DNA from: Pieris napi
Lineage: Eukaryota; Arthropoda; Insecta; Lepidoptera; Pieridae
Direction: 5' to 3'
NCBI RefSeq assembly: GCF_905475465.1
Contig: NC_062245.1
Location: 7,502,001-7,566,000 of the forward strand
Length of the DNA stretch: 64,000 bases
Shown here: in pieces, positions 20,684 through 33,729 of the stretch
How positions within the stretch are numbered: position 1 is the first letter of the stretch
Layout: each line of letters starts with the position of its first letter
The notes under the pieces: generated by a model
Seen by the model: only the letters and a program-made list of their open reading frames with translations
The model's database searches: none
Told to the model about the DNA's origin: nothing
Position numbers and translations under genes: made by a program

Positions 20684-22670
20684 TTTACATAAAGCCTTGG
20701 CCCTGGATGATCTCATTACTATCAAGATCAATGACAGTGCGCACTACTTATTTGAAGGCAATTGGTATTTCCTCATTTATCTGTGTTAGGTAATGTACCA
20801 TAGCAAACATTGAACGTACACTTTAGTTCTTTACAAGCGGGTATTCGAAATAATTATCATTTTACAGATGTGAATGGCAATTGCGTATAAAGAAGTTCGG
20901 TGATGCACTGATGGCGATGAAAAATAGGAAATATCACCCCAAAACACACAATAAAGAACTTTTTTATTAACACAATACACAAACAAAATTTGGTTTATTT
21001 ATTTATAAGTTCTAAAACAACGTGTATGCATAAAATTGTACAAGAAAATATGACATCACATTACACAAATTAAACAAGCAACCACAAGATAAAAAATTTA
21101 TAATGAAATAATGTCATATGACTATAATTTATACCTACATATTTATAAGTCTCAGCAAAAAATAAAAAAAATATTCTATTTGATTTGGCCACAATGTCTT
21201 CGACAGACGAAGTGTTGTTTTATCTATTGATATTACGATATACGAACATACGGTTTACAAATTCAAAATAATTAAAAAGTAAAAAAAAAAGGTTTTCATG
21301 TATCAGTATTTATGGCCAGACTAGTCATATTTCTATAATAGGGTTTTTAATATGTTATAACAATCTTTCCAACCTGCCGTATTTATATATAATATGCTCT
21401 TTGTAAAACTTATTTCTGCATCTATTATAATATCCGTATGAATGTAGTTTCTCTAATAAAACAGCAAAAGATGTTCATTAATTAACTTTGTAACGTAAAT
21501 GTGTACGATTCCACACTCGTTACTTAAAGTGAATATTTTTATATTTACTGTTTAAAAATACTCAATAGGCTATGGGGTAGGAATATTATAACTCCACTTA
21601 CAATAAAACTGTACTTATTACAACGAAAGGCGCCCACACAACTCCCACGATGTCGTAATATAAAAACACATTTGCAATGAAATGACCAATATGTATGTAT
21701 GGTTTATCATTAGTTCCGCGAAAGGATATTATGGGAAAATTCTATAAATGTGAATGACGTGTTCTTCTAAAATATGTATCGATATCGATCCCACCACTAC
21801 CACATTGGGGTCAGTAAAAAGTACTGACAGTAGTCACAACATTGAAAAATTATATAAATTGTTACCGGAGGATCCACCACGATCGCAAGGTGAAGTTAAA
21901 TTTAAAACATTTATAAAAAAAAGTTATGTAGCCGCTAGGGCAAGATGCAGACATATTTCTGCGTCCGTTTTTTTGATATTTTTTTATACGCAAAGGTGAT
22001 TAGGTGCAGATAACTAGCTGACGACTTCATGGTTTTATACCTGCCATATAGTAGGGGAGCCCACGATGCTAAATGGGGATTTACTCAATCGTCATAGAGA
22101 CCTATTGGGTTGCGAAGCTTAGATAATACTAGAAAAAATTTTTTATACATTAATACATTTTCATCGTTTGGGGGAGCGGTTATAGATTTTCAAAAATAAA
22201 AAAAATTCTGAGCCATGGACATATTCGAGCGCGTCAGATATTGATAGCATCCATATCCTTAGTTTTTTTAATAATTTACGTATGTTAATCTGATTGTTTG
22301 CATGGCGTCAGATTTTCTAAGGGGGTGAACCTAAAAACATTTTGAGTAAAACACACGGTTTTTACAAGCGAGGAATGGAAAATATCACAAAAATTTACCT
22401 AAACATTAAACTACTTAATCATATATTATTTTTATCACAATCAATTGCAATTTTATTAAAAGTCATTATGATTGTTTTATAATAAAATATAATCGTTTTG
22501 AATCAATCTTGAGGATTAAATGTCAGATTTGTTTTTGTCATTGCTTTGTTGCAATTCTATATACATAAACTATTAATTAACTATGTATAATACCCACTGT
22601 TTGTTTAAGAATATGTTATAAAGTATATTACTATTGTGTATGTAAATAAATGCCACTAATAACAGAAATA
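20684..22670. other. Non-coding sequence, nothing recognised
   Basis: AT-rich. The 81-codon frame at 21754-21999 (lacking an ATG) has no known domain and no flanking splice pair I would defend. Confidence 0.4.
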
Positions 22671-22673
22671 ATA

Positions 22674-22762
22674 TAGCGTGGGAGGTAGCACAGGACAGCT
22701 GGAAGATTCTCATTTCGGAGGCCAATACACTTTTTGGGTCGCACAGTCAGCGGAGTAAGTAA
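22674..22762 (+). pseudogene. C-terminal remnant of an RTE-like LINE
   Basis: In one frame the sequence reads WEVAQDSWKILISEANTLFG then SHSQRSK and a TAA stop. This resembles the extreme C-terminus of an endonuclease/reverse transcriptase protein of lepidopteran RTE-type LINEs ('VAQDR...ISEANTLFGS...RSK'). Only about 28 codons remain. Assignment is from memory. Confidence 0.5.
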
Positions 22763-23447
22763 AAAATGACATAGATTTATTTAATGGTATATATTGTTAC
22801 AGAATTTCAGTTATTACGAAAAGCGTATTTATCAGAAACTTTTCTATAGTTTATTCAAGTATTCGTAAACAATATGGTGTCAGTTTCACGAACGGAAAGA
22901 TTATGCCATTTTGGTGTCTATTACACGAAAACCAATCGAACGTTTTTTAGATACAAAAAGAACACTCGTCTTGGACTAAAACCTCCATGGTGTGCTGTTT
23001 TGTTTTGTATATGGAACATTAATGCTATTATTGTTACTAACCTATCACGGTCCATTATACGCAGCCTTCGTTTTGTATTGTACTTGTGGAGTACTACAAC
23101 TATAACCAACCAAAGCTTCAATTAGCAGGTAGCAAAAAATGAAAAGGTGGACTTATAATATCTAGTACCTGATGTAGTAAAATCGTGTTATAAGTTACAA
23201 TACAAGATTGTTATGAAAATAACTAGTAATTTGTTAAGGATTACACTTGTTAATTCTAGAAGTACGTAAATACACGACTTCGCTTTGAATTTCAATTCCT
23301 TTACACCTCATACTTCCTTAAATATACATAATAATTACTGTAATCATCACGGTGTTAGTTTAATGGTGCATACAAATTAGAACATTCTCATGCAACACGC
23401 TCAAGGTACTTTTTACACTGATCTTTATGTATTTCAATAAAATAATG
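22763..23447. other. Non-coding sequence, nothing recognised
   Basis: The overlapping frames on both strands at 22874-23125 show no motif and are read as chance. Confidence 0.4.
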
Positions 23448-23703
23448 AGCACTGTTGGCCTAGTGGCTTCAGCGTGCGACTCTCATCCCTGAGGTCGTAG
23501 GTTCGATCCCCGGCTGTGCACCAATGGGCTTTCTTTCTATGTGCGCATTTAACACTCGCTCGAACGGTGAAGGAAAACATCGTGAGGAAACCGACATGTC
23601 TTAGACCCAAAAAGTCGACGGCCTGTGTCAGGCACTGGAGGCTGATTACGAAACAGATTCAGAAATCTGAGGCCAAGACTTAAAGAGGTTTTTGCACCAC
23701 TAG
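23448..23703 (+). mobile_element. tRNA-derived SINE (family A), best-preserved copy
   Basis: The head starts AGCACTGTTGGCCTAGTGGC, with box B 'GTAGGTTCGATCCCCGG'. The body carries 'aacatcgtgaggaaaccgaca' and 'cccaaaaagtcgacggcctgtg', and the 3' end 'aatctgaggccaagacttaaagaggtttttgcaccac'. Both polymerase III boxes are intact. The tRNA-like head is not a functional tRNA gene: it runs straight into the SINE body. Confidence 0.82.
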
Positions 23704-24785
23704 ATACTAAATGCGAATATACAATTATTTATATAATATGAAAATATAAAACCGAAATATGAAACGAGTCTGAAGTTTGGCATTAATGGTCCCGGATAGA
23801 TTACGTTGAAAGTCATCGCAATAACAGAGGAATGTTTTGCGCATACTTGAACCTAGAGGCGATTTGCTATAACCTATATAGACAGCAGAATTGGGTCCGG
23901 GCCTTCGTCCGGGAATTTTCCTTCTATATACGAGTGTTATGTATTCACACACACCTTCTACGCCGGTTTGCGATGCAGTAAGACATGTTCAACGTCTAGT
24001 AGTCGTTCGTCCGTCCTATTGTTATTTGAAAAATAAAACAGTTTCATGCTAATGACATTATTGTAGAGATAAATGAGAATGTTCGTAACAATAATTATTG
24101 AAGTTGCATAATATTTACCGAGTAAATATTGTTTTATTCTATACACATAGGAACGTGGCTTTACTTTATCTAAGGCTTATTCTAGTCTTAGTCCCAGTAA
24201 ACACTATGACGTAGATTTCCATCCAACCATACATAATATATTCATGCTTTAATTTCCTTTGTATAACTTGCTCGTTAGTCTTTATACTTCTTGTAAAACG
24301 GGTACAAAAGATTCAGTCTTTGATGAAAATGATACTCCACGTAAAGAGCATGGTTACCATGGCAACTCATAAGGTACTTATCCTATCCTATCCTTCGCTG
24401 TAGCCTACATTTTATAAGACCTATGCGGACTTTAGCAAACCGACGTTCCTTTGGTAGCCCTAAACACGATGCTGACTGGGTAAGTGCAGTTGATCGATAA
24501 CTTTAGGATTTGATCTTAAAAATCATATTACAATTTGGAAAAGGTGAATCAGAGACTATTTTACACTTATTTATTTAATACTTAGTATTTTGTGTGACTT
24601 AACCATTTTCATTAGTTTCATCACAGTATAAATACAATTTGAAAGATAATAACTACAGTATAGTTAATAGTGTAATTAGACTGTAGAAATTAACAAAGCT
24701 CAAGGATGAAACAGAACTATAACTTGATTTCTTACAACACCTTCACAACGGATTATTTCTTATTCCTGCCGAGCCAAAGCTATTT
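23704..24785. other. Non-coding sequence, nothing firm recognised
   Basis: The minus-strand frame at 23725-23952 has relatively balanced composition ('ccggacgaaggcccggaccc') but no domain. It could be a repeat relic. Confidence 0.35.
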
Positions 24786-24972
24786 CTTAAATAAAATCTG
24801 TATTTGTTTCATGACCATTTGTTAATGTAATAAGCAAGTAGGTGATCGGCCTCGTGCCTGACACACGGCGGCGACTTTTTGGGTTTCTTTTACCGTTCGA
24901 GCGAATGTTATATGCGCACATAGAAAGAAAGTCCATTGGTGCACAGCCGGATCGAACCTACGACCGAAACGA
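24786..24972 (-). mobile_element. Partial tRNA-derived SINE (family A)
   Basis: On the minus strand it keeps the box B area ('cgtaggttcgatccggctgtgcaccaatgg'), the body, and a 3' part with 'gatcacctacttgc'. Head and central deletions are present (the 'gaggaaacc' part is gone). Confidence 0.65.
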
Positions 24973-25605
24973 CTGCTAACTACTCTTTCTATTTCTTAAA
25001 TACTTTTTATTAACAATAACATTAGCTCGTATGTTATCTTTCGTAAACACAAATATAAAGATCCGTGTTAACGATTGATTTAGTTGGAGATTGTTACAAT
25101 TACATCAAACTGTAGTAGTTTTCGAATGGAATATTTTATGATTGTATTCATTTGTAAAACAATTTATTGTAAAAGTGTTGTTTCGATAAAAAATATTAAC
25201 AGCAATGATATCCTTCATATTTAATAGCCCATCCTAAATTTATTATTATTCGACTCGTAGACTTGATATAAATTATTCCAATAATGAAACTCGTAAGATG
25301 AAACAAGATTTTTATACGAATATGCAAAGATTATTTAAATAAGTCGTCATAATAATCTAAATGACCATAGAAGAATGTTTACTTTGTTCAAAGAATCACA
25401 TATATTAGTTGGTAGATGTGTGATTGATTTTTGTCATTATTAATGTACTACGAATGAATAGGATGAAATCCTCAGTATATAAAAAAGCCTTTATTACTGT
25501 ACTTAGTGTAGAGTATTATTTTAATTATTTTATATATTATTTACTATTATTACAACTAATCAGTTGTGGCATATGTGTCATGGCAAATGTCGCCATATTG
25601 ATCAG
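24973..25605. other. Non-coding sequence, nothing recognised
   Basis: AT-rich. The 65-codon frame 25424-25621 looks hydrophobic by composition only and ends inside the hairpin element that follows. Confidence 0.4.
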
Positions 25606-25762
25606 CCCTGCGATTCTGTAACTCACTTTTCGAACTCACACAGCGGTTTTCGCATCGACGGTTGCTCTCAAATCAGTCGTGAAGCTGTCATTCTATGATT
25701 TGGCATTCTGAAAAGGTGGGAGCATGTAGTTTATTGTTTATCTGAATGCCAAATCATACCAA
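25606..25762. mobile_element. Hairpin elements, one related to 4616-4700
   Basis: 'Gccctgcgattctgtaactcac' plus 'ttttcgaactcacacagcgg' matches the left half of the 85-bp element at 4616. Beyond it, a second palindrome is formed by 'tatgatttggcattc' (about 25694) and its inverse 'gaatgccaaatcata' (about 25743). The right arm of the first element is missing, perhaps replaced by the second. Confidence 0.5.
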
Positions 25763-26639
25763 CACCTCTACCTGCTCAGTTATATCATTATAAATAGCAA
25801 GAAGTGTCATGATTTAAAATTATTATCTCCCGTGATTCCGTTAATGAATCAGCCAAAACAAACAAACATAATATACACAAGAGAAGGTTATCTAAGTATT
25901 CCGCCAAAAAATTTATTTGTGAAATTGAAGTATGCATTTATTGGTGAGTACTATATGAGCCTAATTTAAGTTTAGATTTTATGGTCTAGAATTAGATATT
26001 AATAGATAATGTAAAGAAAGTATTTATTTTTTTAAAGAATTTTTACTATCTCAATACGATAAACATTATCTATTGCTAATAATAGTTCAACTTAAACTAG
26101 CTATTTCTTTGTTTATTAACTTTTCAAAAAGTGGCTCGATATAAAAATATTTTAACTAAGTTATTAAAATCATAAAGGTATGTATAGCATTTGGAATTAG
26201 ACAATCTTATTGGTATAATTATGTTGATATTTATGATGAGAATAAATGTTTGTAGACGAATATATTGCTTAAAACTTGTTAACTTGATTTAGATAGAAAA
26301 CCTTACAAACCGCGTTCAAAGAAAAGATATAATCAATCTGATAAGAACTCAGATACCATATTTGATCATATAATATCAAAGATAAAGTTTTCTCGATCAT
26401 TTTTTAAATCTGTGTAACACAATAACACATAAAACACTATTATTTAAATTGCTTGTCTTTGTTGTGTGTACCTTAAGCAATGTCAAATACACAACAAATA
26501 CACTGGTAAAAATAAAATCTTTCCACAAAAAAAATATAACGCCAAATAGACCTAAGAGGGATAGAGGGATCTAAAAAAATGTTTATTCGAAAATGGTAAG
26601 CAACAAAGCCAATTCAATATATGTCCCGGAAAAAGTGGT
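25763..26639. other. Non-coding sequence, nothing recognised
   Basis: Very AT-rich, without repeat or coding signal that I can name. Confidence 0.4.
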
Positions 26640-26904
26640 GTTTTTTTTTTGTTTTTTTTAAAAGACAATTCACACCAATTGACCTAGTCCCATGTTAAGC
26701 TGGTGAGGCTTGTGTTATGGGTACTAGGCAACGGATATACATACATATCATAGATAGATAGACATATAAATACATATTTAAACACCCAAGACCTAAGCAC
26801 AACACCAAATGCTCATCACATCGATGTTCGTCTCAGCCGGGGATCGAACCCGGGACCCATGGATTCGCAGTCAGGGGTACTAACCACTAGACCAATGAGT
26901 CGTC
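26640..26904 (-). mobile_element. tRNA-derived SINE (family B), second copy
   Basis: It is nearly identical to 6302-6553, with the same tRNA-like head ('tggtctagtggttagtacc', 'gggttcgatccccgg'), GATA run and tail, and a T-run at the left that is the A-tail on the minus strand. The small number of differences suggests both copies are fairly recent. Confidence 0.8.
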
Positions 26905-27472
26905 GATTTCTGTGATAACTTCTATTTAGGTGTGAGAGAATTTTAAATGTAAATATACCCTATCGAACTCCCTCTCCCTTAATAATAGTACAGGTGTGGA
27001 TCACTACGATAGCCTAATCATTAGTCGCATGTCATTGTCACCACCTCGTGGCCTCGATCACCAGTGTACGATGTGTGTCAGGAAGGTAAAAACACCAATG
27101 AATTGCCCCATTAGTAATGTGTATAAGATGTCGGTAAAGATTATTTTTATTTCCATTCAATATTGTTATTGGATTCGTAAAAAGTAGCTTGTAAAAGTCG
27201 AAATTGAATATCATGTTATCAATAGATATTGTTGTCAAGGATTTATTGTCACATAAATCCCAAGTACAGGATGTTTTGATCTAACATCACTGGATAGGAA
27301 AATATATTCTTTCAGCTGTAAAGTAAACAACAAAGGTACAACATACAAATAAATATATATTTGTTAAGTACAAATTATATAGCATTCATATATGTAGAGT
27401 TATATTTCATTGAAGTAACTATATATAAATTAATATTTTTAAAAAATGTGAGCCGTCACGGGACGCCTGGCA
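26905..27472. other. Non-coding sequence, nothing recognised
   Basis: Overlapping short frames on both strands (26996-27238) carry no motif. Confidence 0.4.
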
Positions 27473-27820
27473 GATGTGAAACATCGACATTATTTTGTAA
27501 AAGTAAGTCATAATGATAAAATAAAATATTACGATTTTTTTTCCAGATAACGATGACTATTTATTGAATAAACATTTATTTTCATTAAATACAAAAATTT
27601 ATTTCAAATCGTGACTACTTAATTCGTTTAATCAGTGACTTCGGTAAAATTTATATTCGATGTTGCCTCTGCGGACGGTATTACTGTGACAATTGGTCGA
27701 TATATATACCATCATATAGCGTGTATAGCGTATAGCACATAGCGTGTGGCGATGCGTCGCCACGGCATGCTTCGCTACGCCAGAAATCGGTTTTACGTGC
27801 GGCTATAGATGTTTCACATC
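27473..27820. mobile_element. MITE bounded by GATGTGAAACATC
   Basis: GATGTGAAACATC (27473-27485) recurs inverted as GATGTTTCACATC (27808-27820). The motif is itself an imperfect palindrome. The right part is GC-richer ('gtggcgatgcgtcgccacggcatgcttcgctacgcc') and includes a small hairpin, GTGGCGATGCGTCGCCAC. The end motif resembles GAAGTGAAACTTC of the elements at 33.2, 44.8 and 45.4 kb. The true left edge may lie a little upstream. Confidence 0.5.
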
Positions 27821-29979
27821 AAAAATACTAAATATTAATAGAAATGAGTATTAAACATATTTGTTTTGAATACTAATAAATAAAATCTTCGGTGTGATTT
27901 TTTAAAACATTTCCACAGATTATAGTGTATATATCTTTTTGAATTTGGAATATTATTCTTGTGTACGCAAAAATATATTTTTTTCCAGTACTAAAAAGTT
28001 GTGAATGTAATCTTATCTTTACACCCTCTACACACGAAAGTTTATTCAATCTCTAAATTGACACGACAGCTGCGCAAGTTATTTTCTTTGAAGATAATTT
28101 CATGATATCTCTTGTTATCGTACATTCATAAGTCATTGTCAAGATTACAAACGTGCCATTTAAATTTACGTTGCTTAGTTCTTTATAAAAAACGCTGGCT
28201 GGGATAATTTTAAGAATTCACTATTGTAATTGTATAAATAATATAAAAATAGGTAGTGCGGAAGGGTGTGATTGTCAATTCTGAGATCATGTCGAACACT
28301 GGCTGTGTGCCAGTGGTATTTTCTATATAATAAAAAATAAAATAAAAATCTGTATATTCATTTAAAGTACATATGCATTACAATGTGTAAGATTTGGCAA
28401 CCCTTTTAAGTAAGAAATACCTGTGTCAGGGCTCCCAGCTCTTCCATAACAAACTTAAGTATAAATTCCTTAAAATATATTTGTTTATAATTTAATTATA
28501 TCTTTTATTATATTTACTTTTTAACTGTTATCAACACGCCTGAGTGCATGAGTGAGTGTGTGGGTGCAAATGTGTAAGTGAGTGAGTGAGTGAATGAAAA
28601 AAGTGTGTAACTACATACTTGGTCTCAAAAGCATTTCTAACACTGCGTAAGGTATGCTCATAAGCCAGTCCTTTAGTCGTATCTTTAGATTGTAGACGGT
28701 GAGAGGGTAGATATATACTTGATTGTATGTTGGAAAAAAGGATTGTGTGGTTTTATGAAACCACGGTAAAAGTGAAACTTTTTTTTACATCATAGACATT
28801 TAACTAAAAAATTTTGGAATAATATTCCATTAAGGGTATAAAAATCGCTTTATCAATCTTATTTTTATACCTTACCTAATAATAATAGTAAAGTCTCCGA
28901 CTAATATTTTCATTGAATTCTGTGTCTTAGAGAGTACGCCATACATAATACTTAACTATTATTTAGATTATATACACATATTAAATAATAGTCTATACAC
29001 TACACGGTCAGCTGCTGCGAACTTTAGGCGCCGTCATATTGGCCTTGGCTGCTATGACGAGCGCCTTTCACTTATCCCTACTCCGCGGCCGACCGTCACG
29101 CGACATGCAACACACAGATGAAAAAGTTTGAGACGATGTAATAAAAGTACCACTTTAAAAAATAACAATGTGAGAGAACCGGCATGAATCCAATCGAAAA
29201 ATTTACAACTAGTGTCAGTATGCGACTAAATTACAATTAAATCCAGTATAAATAAAAGAGGGTAATTTTAACATATTTTGAATGTTAGCAATGGGCACAC
29301 TTTATAATTATTGTTAAAACAAGAAACTACCTAGTGAAAAGGAAAGTCAGAAGACAAAGAAAAGGTAAGACAAGGACACATCACCCATAGCAGGAAACGG
29401 ATGGTTGTAAGTAGGCCACGGCAGAGAAATATGGAGGAAGGCATGACCCGTATAAAACTGTTTTTCTCTAACTATAAAGCATAAACAATGGCTATATTAA
29501 TGACTTATGAAGCCTATATAAAAATTGTATATGTTGTTACTCCTACTACTAGTGTTTTGTCAGATCAAATGCAGAAATCTGAGTCCAAGAACGCGCGGCA
29601 ATACAATTGGCATTAACAACAATATCTACTAATCCTTCGAAATCTAAATAAATAACAGATAATTCATTCTTATTATTTACAACAAAATTAAAGAGACATC
29701 GTTGAAGAAAATAGTTCTCTGTAAGGCAGATTGAAGTTTAATCTCTCGCAAATCCAGTGCAGCAAGAAACGTAAAAGAAAATATACTATACAGTAGTATA
29801 TTTTCTTGAAGAAAATTATTTATCAGAAGTAACAGATCACGATATTCTATTGGGATTTACTTCGAAGGAAACCTGAAGCTTAGATCACCTTGCGTCCCTC
29901 GACACCTTGACACGAGAAAAATTATATTAGATTACTTTTAAAATACAGGAAACTGGTTTATGTTCGTATATATTATTCA
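27821..29979. other. Non-coding; GTGA microsatellite, SINE crumb and CpG-rich patch
   Basis: At 28550-28600 there is a degenerate (GTGA)n tract. At about 28270-28310 a SINE family A crumb is visible ('tctgagatcatgtcgaacactggctgtgtgcca'). At 29003-29100 a CpG-rich patch contains 'ggcgccgtcatattggccttggctgctatgacgagcgcc'. No coding frame. Confidence 0.45.
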
Positions 29980-30404
29980 ACTAGCTGGCCTGGCGAACAT
30001 CGTACCGCCTAGCAGTCGATTCTTTATTTCTTTTTAAATACTTATTCTGCTATTCGGGACACCGGTCTAGCTAGTAAGATAAAAAAAGAAAGTTGATAAG
30101 ACAACAAATACATTATGTCAAAAAATAAAAATTTACCTTCCCGGAACCCCTCCACACTTGAACTTTATGATAATATGGTATTAAAGTTCAAATTGATTTT
30201 TAAGTATTATTACGAATATTTTGTATGGGAATATAGAAAAGTGTTGTTTTTAGACTTTTTCACTCAATTTTTTTTTTAATTTTTCTCTCCATAAGATCCA
30301 TCCTCGTACTTCAAGGAATATAGTAAAAAAGAATTGGCCAAATTGGTCCAGGCGTTGTTGAATTATGCGCTTACCAACACATTTTGCGATTTTTATATTA
30401 TAGA
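29980..30404 (-). mobile_element. Non-autonomous Helitron
   Basis: Read on the minus strand, it starts TCTATAATATAAAAATCGC (right end) and finishes 'gttcgccaggccagCTAGT' (left end). It is related over its length to 51578-52010 and, at the 3' half, to 4094-4437 (shared 'gtacgatgttcgccaggcc'). The 'gccaaattggtccaggcgttgt' segment corresponds to the usual 'cggcttgaccgattt' phrase, here mutated. Confidence 0.72.
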
Positions 30405-31404
30405 TAACACTTTTATTATAAACTAAAGAAATAGTTACTTAACAACAAAAGTACAAATTTTCAATGTTTGATTAAAATTATATACATATTTAATTGCTTT
30501 TTTTAAGTTTTATTTCTCAATAATATCTTTTATACAAGCGATGCTACAAATGTTGATATATTTTAGTACTATGTTAGACAACCCGGTGAAGTTCGTATCA
30601 CTGACATATATTTGTGTGTGTTAGTGGTTTGTGTCAAAACTTTATACAACAAATTTAAAACAAACCAAAGAGATCTGTCTTCATCGTACAGCTATGTGAC
30701 AACCAAGTGTTTTTATTTCTAAATAGACAAAATACATCATATATTTCCCAGAAGAGAACAGATTTTATTGGATAATTCAATCGTCGTTTAAGTAGTTTTC
30801 TTTACTAATTATTTGTTTTCCACAGTTTAAAGCTTCTCCCAACAAATATTTCAAGATCAAAATCAGCCATATCGGTCCGTTCTCGAGTTTTACCGAGACA
30901 AGCAAACAGCAATTCATTTATAATATAACATTGTTACTATTGATATTATATTTTCGATTTGCAAAGAAAATATATACAAAATTTTAACAGATTATTATTT
31001 ACAAGTATTTCTACAGTTAAAAATATGCTGTTAGCTTCAAATAGATTTAGGAAACACCGGAACACTAAAAATAAGTCCATCACACTTCAATCGGATCAAT
31101 ACTGGAACCAATAAAATGCCAATTTTATTACCTACAAGTATATTAACCTACGTGTCCGTTTATGAAGGACAAATAATTTAACAACAATATTTTATATAAA
31201 CCATGTCAATAAGATTATCGTATTGTGTTACAGTGTAGTTATTATACTACTTTACAATAAATTTAGTCACTAAAACAAATTTGGAACAAAGAATAGTAGA
31301 AAATGAATAATATTGTATTGATGTGTGAACTAACAATAGTTCTATTTAAATCTATCTCTTTATGCGCGCAAACTACATAAGAAAGATATCGCGACAAAAC
31401 ATGT
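30405..31404. other. Non-coding sequence, nothing recognised
   Basis: AT-rich. 'Aaaatcagccatatcggtccgttctcgagttttaccgagacaagc' near 30860-30902 resembles Helitron-type 5' phrases and may be a further relic. Confidence 0.35.
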
Positions 31405-31462
31405 CTTAGAACTGGCGATCTCCACTGCTGGACATAGGCCTCTAAATTCCCAGGCACCTATT
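31405..31462 (-). repeat. RTE-type LINE 3' remnant
   Basis: On the minus strand it reads 'aatttagaggcctatgtccagcagtggagatcg', encoding EAYVQQW, the C-terminal words of many RTE-group LINE proteins. It is only about 60 bp long. Confidence 0.5.
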
Positions 31463-31867
31463 AACCTTAAAAAATTAAACGATACAGATATATAAAAGCG
31501 TCCGTAGATGGTAAGACCCCTGGTTGTATAGTCGTCCCTTTAAAATATAGGTTTTTAAATAATAGATGAGTTTTTAGAAATATACCAATTGAATTTTTAA
31601 TATCGAAAAATTCATATCGTCGCGTGTGAGGAAATTTGTTTTTACGACTTTTCCGATTTTATTAAAAATCAAAATCGATGTGAGTTCGCAAGTGCAGTTA
31701 ATGACTTTTGCGTAGTATGAGATTGGTACTATGTACTATCTACGTAAAAGTGCTGAAGTAATAACGCTCCAAAATATTTAAAAAATATAATAATACTTAT
31801 TTAAAGAAACTAATAATAAATAGTTAATTATAAAAAAAGAAAGATCTATTCTCTGTTTTGTTTTGCT
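31463..31867. other. Non-coding sequence, nothing recognised
   Basis: AT-rich, with no recognisable feature. Confidence 0.4.
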
Positions 31868-32570
31868 TGTAACATACAGCCATCATTCGAATACTGGGCG
31901 CATGTCTACATATCAATTCACGATTATTCGCGGTCATTTGAAGGGAAAGGCTAAATTAGCTTGATGTGCTCAGAAAGGCACGATGGTACTTCATTCCGCC
32001 CCATCACTTGCAACTGGATAAAGCACAAATTAGGCCCCACATGGAGATAACCCAGTATCTGCCGTATTTACCATGAGGAGTTTTTTTTAAATAATGCTGC
32101 CGGTATTAATTCGAACATGGGCTGATATCCCAAAAGCAACTGACATAAGTGTCTGGCAATGGATGACGAGATTCCTTAGGTTATCCCTAATAAAATATAA
32201 AAAAATTGAGCTTTATACTTTAACGAATTTAAGGTACTATTTTATACACCTTTACTACCTGTTATCTGCCAAAGTAACCACTACCCAAACTCTATAGTCC
32301 CTGGTCGTTCTTACCTGTATAGGGGACACGCACAGAAGAACTATCAGCTTTTATAAAATGACGAAGGTCTGGCCGTCCTGGGCTCTTGATCTATGAGTTT
32401 TATCATCGGACGTCAAGGCAGAATACGGAATTCCACCCGTATCACCTCCACGTCCGTCGTTCTACAACTGAGCGTTATTTAAGGAAATTAAGGCAACCAC
32501 CACTATGTAGAACAGCACAGTATTTAAAAATAAAATTTTCAGCCGTGGAAAACTGGAACGGGCTGTAACA
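31868..32570 (+). pseudogene. Decayed Jockey/CR1-like LINE ORF2 (3' half)
   Basis: Several pieces of one protein follow in order. Around 31945-32055 the frame gives VLRKARWYFIPPHHLQLDKA then QIRPHMEI, the thumb/connection motif after the reverse transcriptase. Around 32380-32530 it gives HRTSRQNTEFHPYHL then RRSTTERYLRKL, the typical C-terminal segment. Stops, frameshifts and deletions separate the pieces, and the final WNxLP segment is broken. It is the same family as the tails at 9230, 40170 and 49262. A long-dead copy. Confidence 0.62.
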
Positions 32571-33184
32571 TATATTTTTTACATTATAAATATATCTATG
32601 CAGCGGAAAATAAACCATTATTTTGGCATAAACACTTTTCCCTTCCGGCTTTCTTGATAAATATTACGCTTAAATAACGGCCATTATTTATATTAAGGAC
32701 TAATAAATTTAGTTTTTGCCTTTAATGACGTAATAAATATCGTTAAGTTGTGTTTTTGTCATCGAGACAGTTAAAATTAGTATTAATGGTCGCCACCGAA
32801 ACTCTCTGACTTGTGTAATTGGAAATACAAAACTCGTATATAAATACAAAAATGTATTAGTTTTGCGAAACAATATTAAAAATAATTTATCCAAAAGGTA
32901 CAAGTATTAACAATATTCTTAACCGTATGTAGGTTAAAAATGAAAATAATAATAATGATGAAAAATTTAATAGGGAATTAAAACGAATTTAAAAACTGTG
33001 GTCCCTGTGGCAGTGTACGTTCGTGCAACTACTTTGACTCGACCCGACACTTTAAAGACTGTGTGAGCAATACTCACAAAAATCACCTCGAGTAGTTCCT
33101 ACAAAGCCGCGTTACAGAGACTCACCTTCTACCGGGACCTCAACGGCTCCAGCCATAAGTTCTGTTACAAATGAAAATGCAATT
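32571..33184. other. Non-coding; one unassigned GC-richer block
   Basis: The block at 33000-33175 ('gtccctgtggcagtgtacg', 'ctaccgggacctcaacggctcc') is GC-richer than its surroundings and may be a repeat or a regulatory segment. No open frame with a known motif was found. Confidence 0.35.
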
Positions 33185-33695
33185 TTTGAAGTGAAACTTC
33201 TTTAGGCGGGCTTCTTATGAGGTTTAAATTTTTACGAAACGTCACGAAGATGTGCAGCGTTTTTGTCGAAGAAAAGGGAGAGGGCGATTAAGACCGATTG
33301 AGAGAGAGTGAGAAGGGTGAATTGAATTACCTTATAGAAATTCTATTTTTAAAATCAAAATTTCGTAAAGAGAATTTATGAAATATTAGTAATTTATATT
33401 TTATGCAAAATAATTTATTGAAATCTTCGATGAAGAATTGTAAATTAAAATTCCACGTGTTTTTATTTTCGAAGAAATAAATTTAAAAAATATAATTTGT
33501 ATTTATTTTCGACACTTTTAATATTTTAATGACAATTAAATTCATTAAATTCCTAACATATCTTCCTTTTTCCCTCCTTCTAAATCTTGGAAATCTAAAG
33601 TTTTATATTTGTATAAATATGAACAAGAGTTAAAAATTAGTTTGCCAAAGAAGTTTCACTTCTGACATTTGTACTTTGTACGCACGCACTTTTTT
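33185..33695 (+). mobile_element. GAAGTGAAACTTC-bounded element, copy 1
   Basis: GAAGTGAAACTTC (33188-33200) opens the element and its inverse GAAGTTTCACTTC (33650-33662) lies near the end. It is followed by 'tgacatttGTACTTTGTACgcacgcac', a short hairpin that corresponds to the GTACAC hairpins of copies 2-4. The interior is AT-rich with a purine-rich GAGA patch (33280-33315). No coding capacity. Confidence 0.6.
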
Positions 33696-33729
33696 TATTG
33701 AAGTAATGTAATATTATTAAAATTTATAC

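Noticed and set aside
23448..23525. tRNA gene-like sequence with A and B boxes
   Set aside because: It is the head of a SINE: no full cloverleaf is evident and it runs directly into the SINE body. The same holds at 6480-6553, 26830-26904 and 43103-43177.
24786..24972. Possible exon from balanced composition
   Set aside because: It aligns with SINE family A in minus orientation.
33671..33690. GTAC hairpin plus T-run as a transcription terminator
   Set aside because: The same hairpin recurs at one end of every family member, so it is part of the element's end; factor-independent terminators are not expected here.
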